From: Amycolatopsis sp. CA-128772
Lineage (GTDB): Bacteria > Actinomycetota > Actinomycetes > Mycobacteriales > Pseudonocardiaceae
DNA: 64,000 nt
Direction of reading: 5' to 3'
NCBI RefSeq assembly: GCF_002904295.1
Contig: NZ_PPHG01000025.1
Location: forward strand, 1 to 64,000
The notes beneath the pieces were generated by a model. It was not told where the DNA came from and ran no database searches. It saw only the letters and a program-made list of their open reading frames with translations. Positions 42,892-52,212 of the stretch are shown one piece after another. Numbering within the stretch: the stretch's first letter is position 1; each line of letters begins with the position of its first letter. The position numbers were made by a program, and so were the translations under genes.

Positions 42892-45756
42892 ATGGAGTTC
42901 CGCATCCTGGGCCCGGTCGAACTGCGGGCCGGCGACCAGCAGGTCCGCATCGAACGCGCGAAGGAGCGCTTCCTGCTCGGCGTGCTGGCGATGCACCACG
43001 GCAAGGTCGTCAGCGTCCGGACGGTGATCGACGCGCTCTGGGACGATCCGCCGAAGCAGGCGAAGAAGGATCTGCACGCCTACCTCAGCCGGCTGCGCGC
43101 GACGCTGCGCCGGGCGGGCGCCGAGGCCCGGATCCTCACGCAGGACGGTGGCTACCGGTTCGTCACGGGCGCGGACGAACTCGACTACGCCCGGTTCCAG
43201 GACCTCGTCCGGACCGCGCGCGCCGCCCGCGACGCCGGCGAGCACGACGCCGCGGCGCAGGCCCTCCGCGACGCGCTGGGCCTGTGGCGCGGCGAAGTGG
43301 TGCAGGGGCTCGCCACGCTGTGGATGGAGAACCGGCGGGAGGACCTCGAAGACCGCGAACGGCTGCCCGGTTACCAGGCCCTGTGCACGATCGAGCTCGC
43401 CCGGGGCCGGCACCAAGAGGTCCTCGACCGGCTCGGCGAAGTCGCCGAGGGGCACGAACACGACACGACGTTCGCCGCGCTGCGGCTGGCCGCGCTCGAC
43501 GGCCTCGGGCGCTACGAGGACTTCGACGCCTGCTGGCGGCAGATCTACGACCGGTGCGCCCAGTCCTTCGGCACCGGGCCGCCCCGGGAGCTGCAGGACC
43601 AGCACCGCCGGCTGCTGCAGGCCCGCGACGCGCGCACCCCGGCCGACCACACCCGGACGCAAGCGGCGTTACGCGCCATCCCGCCGGCGCAGCTGCCGCC
43701 GACGGTCAGCGAGTTCGTCGGCCGGGCCGGGCCGCTCGCCGAGCTGGACCAGCGCCTGATGCGCGCGCACGTCAACGGCCCGAAGTCGACGCTCGTCGTC
43801 GTGCTCACCGGCCCGGTCGGCGTCGGGAAGACCGAGCTCGGGCTCCGCTGGGGGCACGCCACCGGAGACCGGTTCCCGCACGGGCAGCTCTACGCCGACC
43901 TGTCCGGCTACGCCGTCTCCCCCGCCCGGGCTCCGGACGGCGTCCTCGCGGAGCTGCTGGAGTCCCTCGGCGTCGCCGGGGCCGCCGTCCCGGCCTCGCC
44001 GACGCAGCGGAGCTCGCTGTTCCGCAGCATGCTGGCCGGCCGCCGGGTCCTCCTCTTCCTCGACAACGCCCGCGACTCGGACCAGGTGATCCCGCTGCTG
44101 CCGGGCAGCGCGCACGCCGTCGTGATCGTGACCAGCCGGCACCGCCTGACCGACCTCGTCAACCACCACGGCGCCTACCGGCTCGCGCTCGACCGGTTCA
44201 CCGCCGCCGAGACCGCGGAGCTCCTCACCGCCCTCACGCCGGAGCCGCTGCCGCTCACCGCCGAGGCCGCGGCCCGGCTGACCGGCGGGCTGCCGCGGGC
44301 GATCCGGATCCTCGCCGACGCGCTGACCAGCGCGCCCGCGAGCCGGCCGCCCCGACCGGACGACCTGCTGCTCGCCGGCGAAGCCGACACCCGGACGCTG
44401 CTGGCGTCGATCCTGTGGTCCTACGACAGCCTCGACGCGGGCGCCGCCCGGACGTTCCGCACCCTGAGCCCGCACAGCGAGCCGGCTCTCGGCCTGGCCG
44501 CGGCGACGGCGCTGGACGGCACCGACGGCGACACCACCCGGGCCCACCTCGCCACGTTGTGCGCGGTGCACCTCATGAGCGTCCGCGACGACCGCTACAC
44601 GATGGACGCGGTGACGCGCGCCGCCGGCGAGCGGCTGGCCGTCAAGGTGGATCCGGCCGACGTCCGGATGCTCGCCCAGGCCCGGCTGCTGAACTGGTTC
44701 GCCGAGTTCGCCACGAGCGTCGCCGAAACGCTGGCGCCCACGCGGCCGCGCGCCCCCGGCGAACCGGACGGGTACGCCGAGGCCGAGGAACGGCTCGAGC
44801 GCGAGCGGGCCGGCATCTGCGTGGCCGTCCGGCGCGGCGCGGCCACCCACCTCGGCCTCGTGGCCGGCCTGCTGCGCGTCCTGCGGCCGCACCTCACGAT
44901 CGGCCGGAACCTGCCGGACTGGCTCGCCGCCCACGAAGCGGTCCGCGCCGCCGCGGTCGCCGCCCAGGACCGCGGCTGCGAGGCCGAAGCACACGCCGGG
45001 CTCGCGCGCCTCCACCACCTCCTCGGCGACCCCGGCGCGGCCATGGAGTCGGCCCACCTCGCGGTCACGCTGTTCCGCACGACCGCCGACCGGCGCGGAG
45101 TCGCCGAACTCCTGCTGTTCCTGGCGGCCCGTTACGGCGAGACCGGGGCGCACGAGACGGCGACCGCCCACGCGCGCGAGGCGCTGGCGATCCACGCGGA
45201 CATCGACGAGCCCGCCCTGGCCGCGCGCACGCACATTCGGCTGGCGAGCGAACGGGCGCACGCCGGCGAACCGACGCTCGCCGCCGGCCACCTGACCGAG
45301 GCGGCCGAGCTGGCCGGCCGCCTGCCGGACCCCCGGCTACGCGCCCGGGCGGTGCTCCGCCTCGGCATCCTCGCCCGCCGCCGGGATCACGCCGACGCGG
45401 CGGCCGGGTACCTGCGGGAAGCCGTGGACCTCCACGCTCGCCACCCGGGCGACCACACCGAGACCGTCACGGCCCTCCTCGAACTGGCCGAAGCCGCCAC
45501 CGACCGCGGCGACCATGCCGAGGCGCTGCTCCGGGCCCGCGAAACGGTCGGCCTGTGCCGCTCCCGCGCCGACCACCCACGATCGGTACGGGCACACGTC
45601 GCGATCGTCCGAGCGCTCGCCGCAACCGGACGCCAAGGCGACGCCTGGACCGAATCCCGCCGCACCCTCGACCTCATCGACGAGTTCCCCGACGCCGTCG
45701 ACGACTACGTCCGCGAGCAGTTCACGAAGCTCGGCCTCTGGCCTTTGCCCGGCTAA
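42892..45756 (+). CDS. Large SARP/AfsR-type regulator with NTPase and TPR domains
   Basis: 954 aa. Residues 1-95 form the OmpR-like winged helix of SARPs (MEFRILGPVELRAGDQQVRI, VIDALWDDPPKQAKKDLHAY), then the BTAD helical domain to about 245 (WRGEVVQGLATLWMENRRED). A P-loop NTPase follows (LTGPVGVGKTELG, LFLDNARDS as Walker B), then TPR-like repeats to the end (HAGLARLHHLLGDPGAAMES). This is the AfsR architecture, an ATP-dependent activator of antibiotic genes. It heads locus 2 and is probably its pathway activator along with the small SARP. SARP-like repeats lie upstream. Confidence 0.9.
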   Translation: MEFRILGPVELRAGDQQVRIERAKERFLLGVLAMHHGKVVSVRTVIDALWDDPPKQAKKDLHAYLSRLRATLRRAGAEARILTQDGGYRFVTGADELDYARFQDLVRTARAARDAGEHDAAAQALRDALGLWRGEVVQGLATLWMENRREDLEDRERLPGYQALCTIELARGRHQEVLDRLGEVAEGHEHDTTFAALRLAALDGLGRYEDFDACWRQIYDRCAQSFGTGPPRELQDQHRRLLQARDARTPADHTRTQAALRAIPPAQLPPTVSEFVGRAGPLAELDQRLMRAHVNGPKSTLVVVLTGPVGVGKTELGLRWGHATGDRFPHGQLYADLSGYAVSPARAPDGVLAELLESLGVAGAAVPASPTQRSSLFRSMLAGRRVLLFLDNARDSDQVIPLLPGSAHAVVIVTSRHRLTDLVNHHGAYRLALDRFTAAETAELLTALTPEPLPLTAEAAARLTGGLPRAIRILADALTSAPASRPPRPDDLLLAGEADTRTLLASILWSYDSLDAGAARTFRTLSPHSEPALGLAAATALDGTDGDTTRAHLATLCAVHLMSVRDDRYTMDAVTRAAGERLAVKVDPADVRMLAQARLLNWFAEFATSVAETLAPTRPRAPGEPDGYAEAEERLERERAGICVAVRRGAATHLGLVAGLLRVLRPHLTIGRNLPDWLAAHEAVRAAAVAAQDRGCEAEAHAGLARLHHLLGDPGAAMESAHLAVTLFRTTADRRGVAELLLFLAARYGETGAHETATAHAREALAIHADIDEPALAARTHIRLASERAHAGEPTLAAGHLTEAAELAGRLPDPRLRARAVLRLGILARRRDHADAAAGYLREAVDLHARHPGDHTETVTALLELAEAATDRGDHAEALLRARETVGLCRSRADHPRSVRAHVAIVRALAATGRQGDAWTESRRTLDLIDEFPDAVDDYVREQFTKLGLWPLPG

Positions 45757-46375
45757 CCCGAGTTCTTCTTCCCCGCCGCCGCCGTGGCGAATGCCGGAGG
45801 GTGCCCGCGGCCATCCGGATGGGAAAGTCGACAATGAAACCTGAATAATCTTCAGACTAATAACAGACGTCTATACCACGCCGCCCATTTTCGCCCGGAA
45901 CCCCACTCCGGAATGGCGTTTCCGGCGTCGAATGCCCGGCCGGCCCGCGCGCGGGCGCCGGGACTCCCCCAGACCACCGCCGGATGACGCCGGCGGGGGC
46001 CGCGGCGGCCGGCCGCGGACCGGCCGTCCGGGAGCGCAACCGGATGATCACCCTGTGCCCACGGTGCAATGACGCCGGAACGAGCCGTGCAAGGCGGACG
46101 CCGGCGCCACCCGCTCTACCTGCGTAGATCACCACCCACTGTCGGGATGCTGGCACCACCATCAATGGTGGAGCTAACACCACCATGCCGGGCAATGTCC
46201 GAATACATCCATACCCAACCCGTCCACCTGGTGAAACTACTCACGAGTTCGACGTTTCACTGGTCCGAACGGAGGTACCTAAGCCTCCGGCCCTCTGCCA
46301 CTATCTCCGAAAAATACACCTTCGGGTGATCCGGTGATAAGTATCCGGGTCAGCCGAATCTGGGGGTCGATCGAA
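45757..46375. promoter_or_regulatory. Long regulatory region upstream of the small SARP
   Basis: 619 bases with no convincing gene; the right half is clearly A+T-richer than the window average. Elements seen: palindrome AGACGTCT (45865-45872); inverted repeat CCACCAT/ATGGTGG (46156-46162, 46165-46171); direct repeat CACCACCAT (46154 and 46178); inverted repeat GTGAAAC/GTTTCAC (46231-46237, 46254-46260); and hairpin CGGAGG/CCTCCG (46270-46289). The density of symmetric elements suggests several regulators act on the SARP promoter. Confidence 0.5.
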
Positions 46376-47134
46376 GTGCAAATCGAGCTGCTAGGCGCCT
46401 TGGAAATAAGATCGAATGGGAGAATTTACGCAATACGCGCAAAGAAAGTGCGAACTTTACTGGCGATGATGGCGCTGTCCCCGGGCCGCCCGGTGTCCTA
46501 CGAGCAGCTGGCGGACGAGCTGTGGGGCCCGCGCTCGCTCGCCAACTCGCGCAACGCGCTGCAGGCGAACATCGCCCGGCTACGGCGGTTGTTCAAGCCG
46601 ATCACGGACGCGAGCGGGGAAGAAATCGTCCGGACCACCTACAGCGGCTACCAGCTGGAGGTGCCCGCCGAGTCGATCGACTCGCACCGGTTCCTCGAGC
46701 TCGCGCGGCGGGGGACCACGCTGGTGGGCTCCGCGCCGCACGAAGCCGTCGGCATCCTTCGCGAGGCCCTGATGCAGTGGCGCGGGCCGGCCCTGATGGA
46801 CGTCCAGGAGGGCGTGCGGTGCCGCGCCGCGGCCACGCACCTGAACGAGCGGCGGCTTGCGGTCCAGGAGGATCTGATCGCCGCCCGGCTGGCCGTCGGC
46901 GAGCAGCACGACATCGTGCCCGAACTGCGGCTGCTGACCACGGAAAACCCGGGCCGGGAACGGCTCAGCGAGCTGCTGATGCTCGCGCTCTACCGCACCG
47001 GGCAGCAAAGCGAAGCGCTGTCGGTCTTCCACCACACCAGCAAGTGGCTCGGCAACGAGCTCGGCCTTTCGCCCGGCCGGCCGCTGAGACAGCTGTACCA
47101 GGCCATCCTGGTCCAGGACTGCATGCTCGACTGA
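46376..47134 (+). CDS. Small SARP-family activator with a TTA codon
   Basis: 252 aa from the GTG at 46376 (GGGGG about 9 bases upstream); a GTG at 46334 gives a longer, less family-like start. It has the winged helix (VQIELLGALEI, LADELWGPRS, ALQANIARLRRLF) and the BTAD domain (WRGPALMDVQEGVRCRAAAT), with no extra domains, as in ActII-ORF4. Leu at 46457-46459 is encoded by TTA, read by the bldA tRNA, so translation may depend on development. The first 30 codons are rich in A/T-ending codons (CTA, ATA, AGA, TTA), unlike the rest. It lies directly upstream of the PKS operon whose promoter carries SARP repeats. Confidence 0.9.
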   Translation: MQIELLGALEIRSNGRIYAIRAKKVRTLLAMMALSPGRPVSYEQLADELWGPRSLANSRNALQANIARLRRLFKPITDASGEEIVRTTYSGYQLEVPAESIDSHRFLELARRGTTLVGSAPHEAVGILREALMQWRGPALMDVQEGVRCRAAATHLNERRLAVQEDLIAARLAVGEQHDIVPELRLLTTENPGRERLSELLMLALYRTGQQSEALSVFHHTSKWLGNELGLSPGRPLRQLYQAILVQDCMLD

Positions 47135-47137
47135 CCC

Positions 47138-47169
47138 GCAGGGACGGCGCCTCCACCGGCCGTCCCTGC
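47138..47169 (+). terminator. Terminator after the small SARP
   Basis: An 11-bp perfect stem: GCAGGGACGGC (47138-47148) with GCCGTCCCTGC (47159-47169), followed by TGTCTTTCC. It starts 4 bases after the stop codon and separates the SARP from the downstream operon. Confidence 0.8.
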
Positions 47170-47301
47170 TGTCTTTCCCCACGGACTCCGCTCCGCACCG
47201 GGTCCATCCGCCTCCTTTCCTTGCGTACCTTCGTGATCGCAGGGCGTGATCATGACGCACCCGGATGACCGACCGCTGACGGCTCACCGACGCCGGTCTT
47301 C

Positions 47302-47344
47302 GTCAGCGTTCGGTCAGAGGGCGGTCATCTCCCCTGGCTAGTTT
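47302..47344 (+). promoter_or_regulatory. SARP-dependent promoter of the type II PKS / diaminopropionate operon
   Basis: Three direct heptamers, GTCAGCG (47302), GTCAGAG (47313) and GTCATCT (47324), are spaced exactly 11 bases apart. The last ends 8 bases before the -10 box TAGTTT (47339-47344). This matches the known arrangement of SARP-activated promoters, where repeats replace the -35. The ACP start codon is 40 bases downstream, with AGGAG in between. Confidence 0.75.
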
Positions 47345-47384
47345 CCGGCGAGGCCGAAGTTCGCCCGAAAACCCAGGAGTCGTC

Positions 47385-47636
47385 ATGACAGCGGCAGTGT
47401 CCGAGCGCAGGGAACAGATCCGCGCGATCGTCCAGGAGCACCTCGAACTCGAGGACAACGAGCTCTCCGAGACGAGCAACTTCATCGAGGACCACGAAGC
47501 CGACTCGCTCACGCTGATGGACGTGCTCGCGGCGCTGGAGAAGAAGTTCGGCGTGACGATCGACCAGGCGCAGTTCCGCCGGATGACCGATCTGAACAGC
47601 GCCTACGACGTCGTCGCGGAATCCGCCGGCTGGTAG
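47385..47636 (+). CDS. Acyl carrier protein of the type II PKS
   Basis: 83-aa discrete ACP. Ser41 in HEADSLTLMDVLAALEKKFG is the phosphopantetheine site; helix 2 and the acidic surface are typical. It is the first gene of the SARP-controlled operon and is followed 10 bases later by the ketosynthase. It should carry the growing chain made by the KS/CLF-like pair and the reductase. CCAGGAG precedes the ATG. Confidence 0.92.
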   Translation: MTAAVSERREQIRAIVQEHLELEDNELSETSNFIEDHEADSLTLMDVLAALEKKFGVTIDQAQFRRMTDLNSAYDVVAESAGW

Positions 47637-47646
47637 GGGAATGGCG

Positions 47647-48897
47647 ATGAGCGCACAGTCCACCGCACCCGGACGCCGGGTGGTGATCACCGGCTGCGGG
47701 GTGGTTTCCAGCCTCGGCACGGGTATCGACGAGTTCACCGCGGCGCTGCGCGCCGGGCGCAGCAACGTCCGGCCCATCAGCGTCTTCGACACGACCGGCT
47801 TCGAGCACAACAACGGCTGTGAGGTCATCGGCTTCGAGCCGGAACGCTGGATCGAGAACGTCGACATCGACTCGCTCGGCCGCGCCAGCCGGTTCTCCAC
47901 CGCCGCCGCCCGGCTGGCCGTCGCCGACTCCGGCATCGACCTCGACGTGCTGCGCGAGGCGCGCTGCCTGCTCTCGGTCGGCACGACCGACGGCGAGTCG
48001 CACGAGCTCGACAGCATGGTGTCGCTGGAGATCGCGAACGGACCCGAAGCGATGAGCCCGCGGCTGGCCCGGCGAACGTCGGCCGGCCGGCTCGCCACCT
48101 CGATCGCCCACGAGCTGCAGCTGTCCAATGTGGAGGTCGGCAGCATCGCGACCGCCTGCTCCGCGGGCAACTACGCGATCGGCCACTCGTTCGACGCGAT
48201 CCGCCTCGGGGAAGCCGACTTCGCGTTGTGCGGCGGCGCGGACGCCGTCTGCCGCAAGACGTTCACCTCCTTCTACCGGCTGCGCAGCATCGCGCCGGAC
48301 TACTGCCGCCCGTTCGACAAGAACCGGCTGGGCATCCTGACCGGCGAGGGCGCCGGCATCCTGATGCTGGAGAGCCTGGAGTCGGCGATCGCCCGCGGCG
48401 CCCGGATCTACGGTGAAGTGCTCGGCTACGGCCTGTCCTGCGACGCCCACCACCCGGTGGCCCCGCACCAGGGCGGCATCGCCCGCTGCATGGAGCTGGC
48501 GCTGGAGAACGCCGGCGTCAAGCCCGCGGAGGTCGACCTGATCTCCGCGCACGGCACCGGCACCCACGCCAACGACAAGACCGAGGCCGCCGCGATCCGC
48601 GAGCTCTTCGGCGAGGACACGCCCCGCGTGGTCTCGATGAAGTCGATGCTCGGCCACTCGATGGGCGCGGCGAGCGCGCTGGCGGCCATCGGCTGCTCGG
48701 TCGCCATCACCGAGGGGTTCATCCCGCCCACGATCAACCACGTGGAGACCGACCCGGAGTGCGCCGTCGACTGCGTGCCCAACGTGGCGGTCGAGGCGGA
48801 CCTGCGGATCGTGCAGAACAACGGCTGGGCGTTCGGCGGCAACAACTCGGTCGTGCTGATCGGCCGCTACGACGGCCCGCGAGAGGCAGTGGCATGA
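47647..48897 (+). CDS. Beta-ketoacyl-ACP synthase (KS-alpha, FabF-like)
   Basis: 416 aa with the complete KAS I/II catalytic set: Cys171 in IATACSAGNYAIG, His302 in SAHGTGTHAND and His337 in SMLGHSMGAAS. The ATG at 47647 sits 6 bases from AGGGGA; the ATG at 47641 is too close to it. Its stop overlaps the next gene (ATGA), a KS homologue without the Cys, so the two likely form a KS/chain-length-factor heterodimer. With the ketoreductase this resembles highly reducing type II systems, although no dehydratase is seen here. Confidence 0.92.
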   Translation: MSAQSTAPGRRVVITGCGVVSSLGTGIDEFTAALRAGRSNVRPISVFDTTGFEHNNGCEVIGFEPERWIENVDIDSLGRASRFSTAAARLAVADSGIDLDVLREARCLLSVGTTDGESHELDSMVSLEIANGPEAMSPRLARRTSAGRLATSIAHELQLSNVEVGSIATACSAGNYAIGHSFDAIRLGEADFALCGGADAVCRKTFTSFYRLRSIAPDYCRPFDKNRLGILTGEGAGILMLESLESAIARGARIYGEVLGYGLSCDAHHPVAPHQGGIARCMELALENAGVKPAEVDLISAHGTGTHANDKTEAAAIRELFGEDTPRVVSMKSMLGHSMGAASALAAIGCSVAITEGFIPPTINHVETDPECAVDCVPNVAVEADLRIVQNNGWAFGGNNSVVLIGRYDGPREAVA

Positions 48898-50003
48898 GCA
48901 CCGGCACGCTGAATCCCCCGGTCATCTCCGCGTGGACGGCGATCTCGCCGTTCGGGCACGACCGCTCCTCCTTCGCCGACGGCGTCCGCACGCGGACGTC
49001 CCCGGTGTCCGCGGTGGACACCGGGCGCTGGGCGCGGGGCCCCGGCGACACCGCGGCCACCGTCCCCGGCTTCGAGCCGCGGGAGTTCCTCGGTTCGAAG
49101 GGCACCCGGGCGATGAACCGCGTCAGCGGGCTCGCCGTCGCGGCGGCGAAGCACCTGCTCGCCGACATCGGCGTCGAGCCGGGAGACGAGCGCGACGACA
49201 TCGGGTTCGTGCTGGGCACCACGACCGGCAGCGTCCAGAGCATGATGGACCTGACCCGGGCGTCGCTCACCGGCGACAAGCCCGACCACGTCGAACCGGC
49301 CGCGGTCCCCGGCTGCGTGATGAACTGCGCCGCCGGGCAGGCCGCGATCTGGCACGGGCTCAAGGGTCCGAACGCGACGATCGCCGCGGGCCGGACCACC
49401 GGGCCGCACGCGCTGAACTACGCGCGGCGGCTGCTGCGGACCGGCCGGGCCACCCGGGTGCTCTGCGGCGCCGCCGAGGAGTACTCCCCCGCCCGGGCCT
49501 GGGTCGAACACCACCGCCGCGGCGGCGGCGACCCCGTGGTCATCGGCGAGGGCTGCGCGATGTTCCTGCTGGAGCCCGCCGACCTGCGGCCGCCCGGCCG
49601 CCGGGTGCTCGGCACCCTGGAGGGCTTCGAATCCCGGGTGTGCCTGGACGGCGACCTCGCCGGGACGGTCGCCGTCGCCGTGCGGGCCCTGCTGTCCTCG
49701 GCCGGGATCGCGCCCGGGCAGGTGTGGGCGGCGACCGGCAGCGGTTTCACCGGTTCCGGCGGGGAAGCCGTCGAGACGGTGGCGCTGCGGCAGTTGTTCG
49801 GGGACGCGGCCGTCGACCGGGTGCCGTCCGCGGATCTGCTCGGGGACACGGCCTCGGCGAGCGCGATGTTCCAGCTCGCCGCCGTCCTGAGCGTCGCCGA
49901 GTCCGCCGAGCGGGCCGGCGCCGACCACACGGTCGTCACCACGTGCGACGACGACGGTGCGGTGGCGTGCACGCTGCTGCGGCTCGGCGAGCCGGTCCGA
50001 TGA
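48894..50003 (+). CDS. Chain-length-factor-like ketosynthase homologue (KS-beta)
   Basis: 369 aa, KAS fold. Where the active KS has TACSAG, this protein reads IAAGRTTGPHALNYA, so the nucleophilic Cys is replaced by Gly. The two His motifs are also changed (ATGSGFTGSGGE for HGTGT; DLLGDTASAS for LGHS). It cannot condense by itself and should act as the structural or chain-length partner of the upstream KS, to which it is translationally coupled. Its stop overlaps the ketoreductase ATG. Confidence 0.88.
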   Translation: MSTGTLNPPVISAWTAISPFGHDRSSFADGVRTRTSPVSAVDTGRWARGPGDTAATVPGFEPREFLGSKGTRAMNRVSGLAVAAAKHLLADIGVEPGDERDDIGFVLGTTTGSVQSMMDLTRASLTGDKPDHVEPAAVPGCVMNCAAGQAAIWHGLKGPNATIAAGRTTGPHALNYARRLLRTGRATRVLCGAAEEYSPARAWVEHHRRGGGDPVVIGEGCAMFLLEPADLRPPGRRVLGTLEGFESRVCLDGDLAGTVAVAVRALLSSAGIAPGQVWAATGSGFTGSGGEAVETVALRQLFGDAAVDRVPSADLLGDTASASAMFQLAAVLSVAESAERAGADHTVVTTCDDDGAVACTLLRLGEPVR

Positions 50004-50740
50004 GCGACCCGAAAGTCGCGCTCGTCAGCGGCGGTTCCCGCGGCATCGGCCGGGCGGTCGTGCTGAGCCTCGCCGGGGACGGCCACGACATCGCCTTCTG
50101 CTACCGCGCCGACGAGCAGGCCGCCGACCTGCTCACCAAGGAGGTGCACGAGCTCGGCCGCCGCGCGGTCGCGACGAAGGTCGACGTCACCGACCGCGAG
50201 GCGGCCGGGGAGTGGGTGGCCCGGACGGCCGCCGATCTCGGCACGCCGGACGCCGTGGTGACGTCGGCGGGCATCACCCGCGACGGCGCGTTCGTGACGA
50301 TGACCGAGGACCGCTGGACCGACGTGCTGCGGACCAACCTCGACGGTGTCTACAACGTCTGCCAGCCGGCCGTGTTCCTGATGCTCAAGCAGCGCCGCGG
50401 CAGCGTGGTCGCGCTGTCCTCGGTGTCCGGGGTGTACGGCAACCCGACGCAGGTGAACTACTCGGCGTCCAAGAGCGGGGTCATCGGCTTCACCAAGGCG
50501 CTGGCCAAGGAGGTCGGCCGGTTCGGCATCCGGGTCAACTCGGTCGCGCCGGGCCTGATCGAGACCGACATGACCGCGCAGATGACGGACAAGGCGCGCG
50601 AGAAGCTGCGCGCGGCCGTCCCGCTGGGCCGGTTCGGCACCGCCGAGGAGGTCGCCGACCTGGTGGCCTACCTGGTGTCCGACCGCGCCGCCTACATCAC
50701 CGGAAGCGTATTCGAGATCGACGGCGGCCTGGTCGTCTGA
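50000..50740 (+). CDS. 3-oxoacyl-ACP reductase (FabG-type SDR)
   Basis: 246-aa classical SDR. The cofactor site is LVSGGSRGIGRAV. The catalytic residues are Ser141 (ALSSVSGVYG), Tyr154 and Lys158 (NYSASKSG). The C-terminal PLGRFGTAEEVADLVAYLVS and ITGSVFEIDGG are FabG hallmarks. The ATG overlaps the CLF-like stop. It would reduce the 3-keto group on the ACP-bound chain. No matching dehydratase or enoylreductase is in the operon, so either a 3-hydroxyacyl product or use of host FAS enzymes is expected. Confidence 0.93.
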   Translation: MSDPKVALVSGGSRGIGRAVVLSLAGDGHDIAFCYRADEQAADLLTKEVHELGRRAVATKVDVTDREAAGEWVARTAADLGTPDAVVTSAGITRDGAFVTMTEDRWTDVLRTNLDGVYNVCQPAVFLMLKQRRGSVVALSSVSGVYGNPTQVNYSASKSGVIGFTKALAKEVGRFGIRVNSVAPGLIETDMTAQMTDKAREKLRAAVPLGRFGTAEEVADLVAYLVSDRAAYITGSVFEIDGGLVV

Positions 50741-50755
50741 GGGGGAAGATCCACA

Positions 50756-52132
50756 ATGGACACCGACAGCCCGAATTTCATCGCCCGGCTGAAAACGGCC
50801 GCGCTCGGCTCGGCCGAGCACCCGTTCGTCTTCCTCGGCAACTTCGAGGTCGAGGAGCTGTGGGCGGCCGACGAGCTCGGCCTGCCGCGGGTGTCCGCCG
50901 CGGGCAGCACGGCGGTGGTCAACAGCATGGACGAGTTCGCGCTGCTGCTCGGCGGCAAGGGCGACCACGTCGTGCTCAAGCACGCGCCCGACCCCGACTA
51001 CCACCGCTACCTGCTCGACCTCGGCTTCGAGCTGCCGGAAGTGCACGTCGTCGCGGCACCGGATCCGGCGCGCAACGTCACCCAGGACGCGCTCGCCGAC
51101 CCGGCCCTCGTCGCCGCGCTCACCGAGCTCGCCACCGACGGCGCGCACCTGCTCCCCCACGGCGCCTCGGCCGTCGAGGAAGAACTGGCCGCCCGCACCG
51201 GCGTGCCGCTGGCCACCCCGCCCGCCGCGCTCTGCAAGGCCGTCAACAGCAAGGTCTACAGCAGGCAGCTGGCCGACGAGCTCGGCCTGCGGCAGCCGCC
51301 CGGCTGGGTCTGCGACACCCCGGCCCAGCTGGCCGACGCGGTGCCGGAGGCGGCCAAGGTGCTCGCCGAGGGCGGCACGGTCGTGGTCAAGGAGGCGTTC
51401 GGCGTGTCCGGGAAGGGCATCGCCGTCGTCACGAGCGAGCAGCGGCTGCTGCGCCTGCAGCGGATGATCGAGCGCACCGCGCAGAAGGCGGGCCGCGACC
51501 GGATCGCGCTGGTCACCGAGACGTGGGTCGACAAGCATGCCGACCTGAACTACCAGTTCACGGTGGGCCGGGACGGCTCGGTGCGGTTCGACTTCGTCAA
51601 GGAGGCCATCACCGAGAACGGCGTCCACAAGGGACACCGGATGCCCGCCCGGCTCGACGAGGGCCAGCACCGGGTGATCCGCGACGCGGCGGACGCGCTG
51701 GGCGCCCGGCTGGCCCGGGACGGCTACTACGGCGTGGTCGGCGTCGACGCGCTGGTCGAACCGGACGGCGGGATCTTCCCGGTGCTGGAGATCAACGCGC
51801 GCAACAACATGTCGACCTACCAGGTGCCGCTGCAGGAGCGGTTCGTGCCCGAAGGTGCCGTCGCGATGGCGCGGCACTACCCGGTGCGCCTGACCGCTCC
51901 CCTGCCGTTCGCGCAGCTGCGTGACACGCTCGGCGACCTGCTGTTCGCCGGGTCCGGGAGCGGCCTGCTCGTCAACAACTTCGCGACGGTCAACGCCGGC
52001 GCCGGCCTCGCGGCCGCGGGCGAAGCGTTCGCCGGGCGGCTCTACGGCGTGCTCATCGGGCCGTCGGTCGAGACGCTCGACGAGCTCGACCACGAAATCA
52101 CCGGGCGCCTCGCCACCCTCGCCGCCGCCTGA
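50756..52132 (+). CDS. ATP-grasp ligase
   Basis: 458 aa. The central ATP-grasp fold is visible: an N-terminal pre-ATP-grasp region, the lysine loop TVVVKEAFGVSGKGIAVV (glycine-rich, nucleotide binding), and the metal-binding end FPVLEINARNNMSTYQ with Glu and Asn ligands. Such enzymes join a carboxylate to an amine through an acyl phosphate. Set between the PKS genes and the 2,3-diaminopropionate genes, it could couple an acyl or amino acid group to diaminopropionate, as ATP-grasp enzymes do in dapdiamide synthesis; this is inference. It starts 15 bases after the reductase stop, and its stop codon opens a 9-bp tandem repeat. Confidence 0.82.
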   Translation: MDTDSPNFIARLKTAALGSAEHPFVFLGNFEVEELWAADELGLPRVSAAGSTAVVNSMDEFALLLGGKGDHVVLKHAPDPDYHRYLLDLGFELPEVHVVAAPDPARNVTQDALADPALVAALTELATDGAHLLPHGASAVEEELAARTGVPLATPPAALCKAVNSKVYSRQLADELGLRQPPGWVCDTPAQLADAVPEAAKVLAEGGTVVVKEAFGVSGKGIAVVTSEQRLLRLQRMIERTAQKAGRDRIALVTETWVDKHADLNYQFTVGRDGSVRFDFVKEAITENGVHKGHRMPARLDEGQHRVIRDAADALGARLARDGYYGVVGVDALVEPDGGIFPVLEINARNNMSTYQVPLQERFVPEGAVAMARHYPVRLTAPLPFAQLRDTLGDLLFAGSGSGLLVNNFATVNAGAGLAAAGEAFAGRLYGVLIGPSVETLDELDHEITGRLATLAAA

Positions 52133-52179
52133 CCCACCTGACCCACCTGACCCACCTGACCCACCTGACCCACCTGACT
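52128..52179. repeat. 9-bp tandem repeat beginning at the ATP-grasp stop codon
   Basis: Five exact copies of CCTGACCCA (52128-52172) plus a partial sixth. In the ATP-grasp frame every unit contains TGA, so the stop is repeated. This is a slippage-prone microsatellite. Confidence 0.9.
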
Positions 52180-52212
52180 CGCCGGGGCAGCCCTCACTGT
52201 CGCCGGTCCCGA

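Noticed and set aside
45857..46195. Minus-strand 112-codon frame in the SARP upstream region
   Set aside because: Pro/Arg/Ala-rich, no ribosome-binding site, no family likeness, and it overlaps the symmetric regulatory elements.
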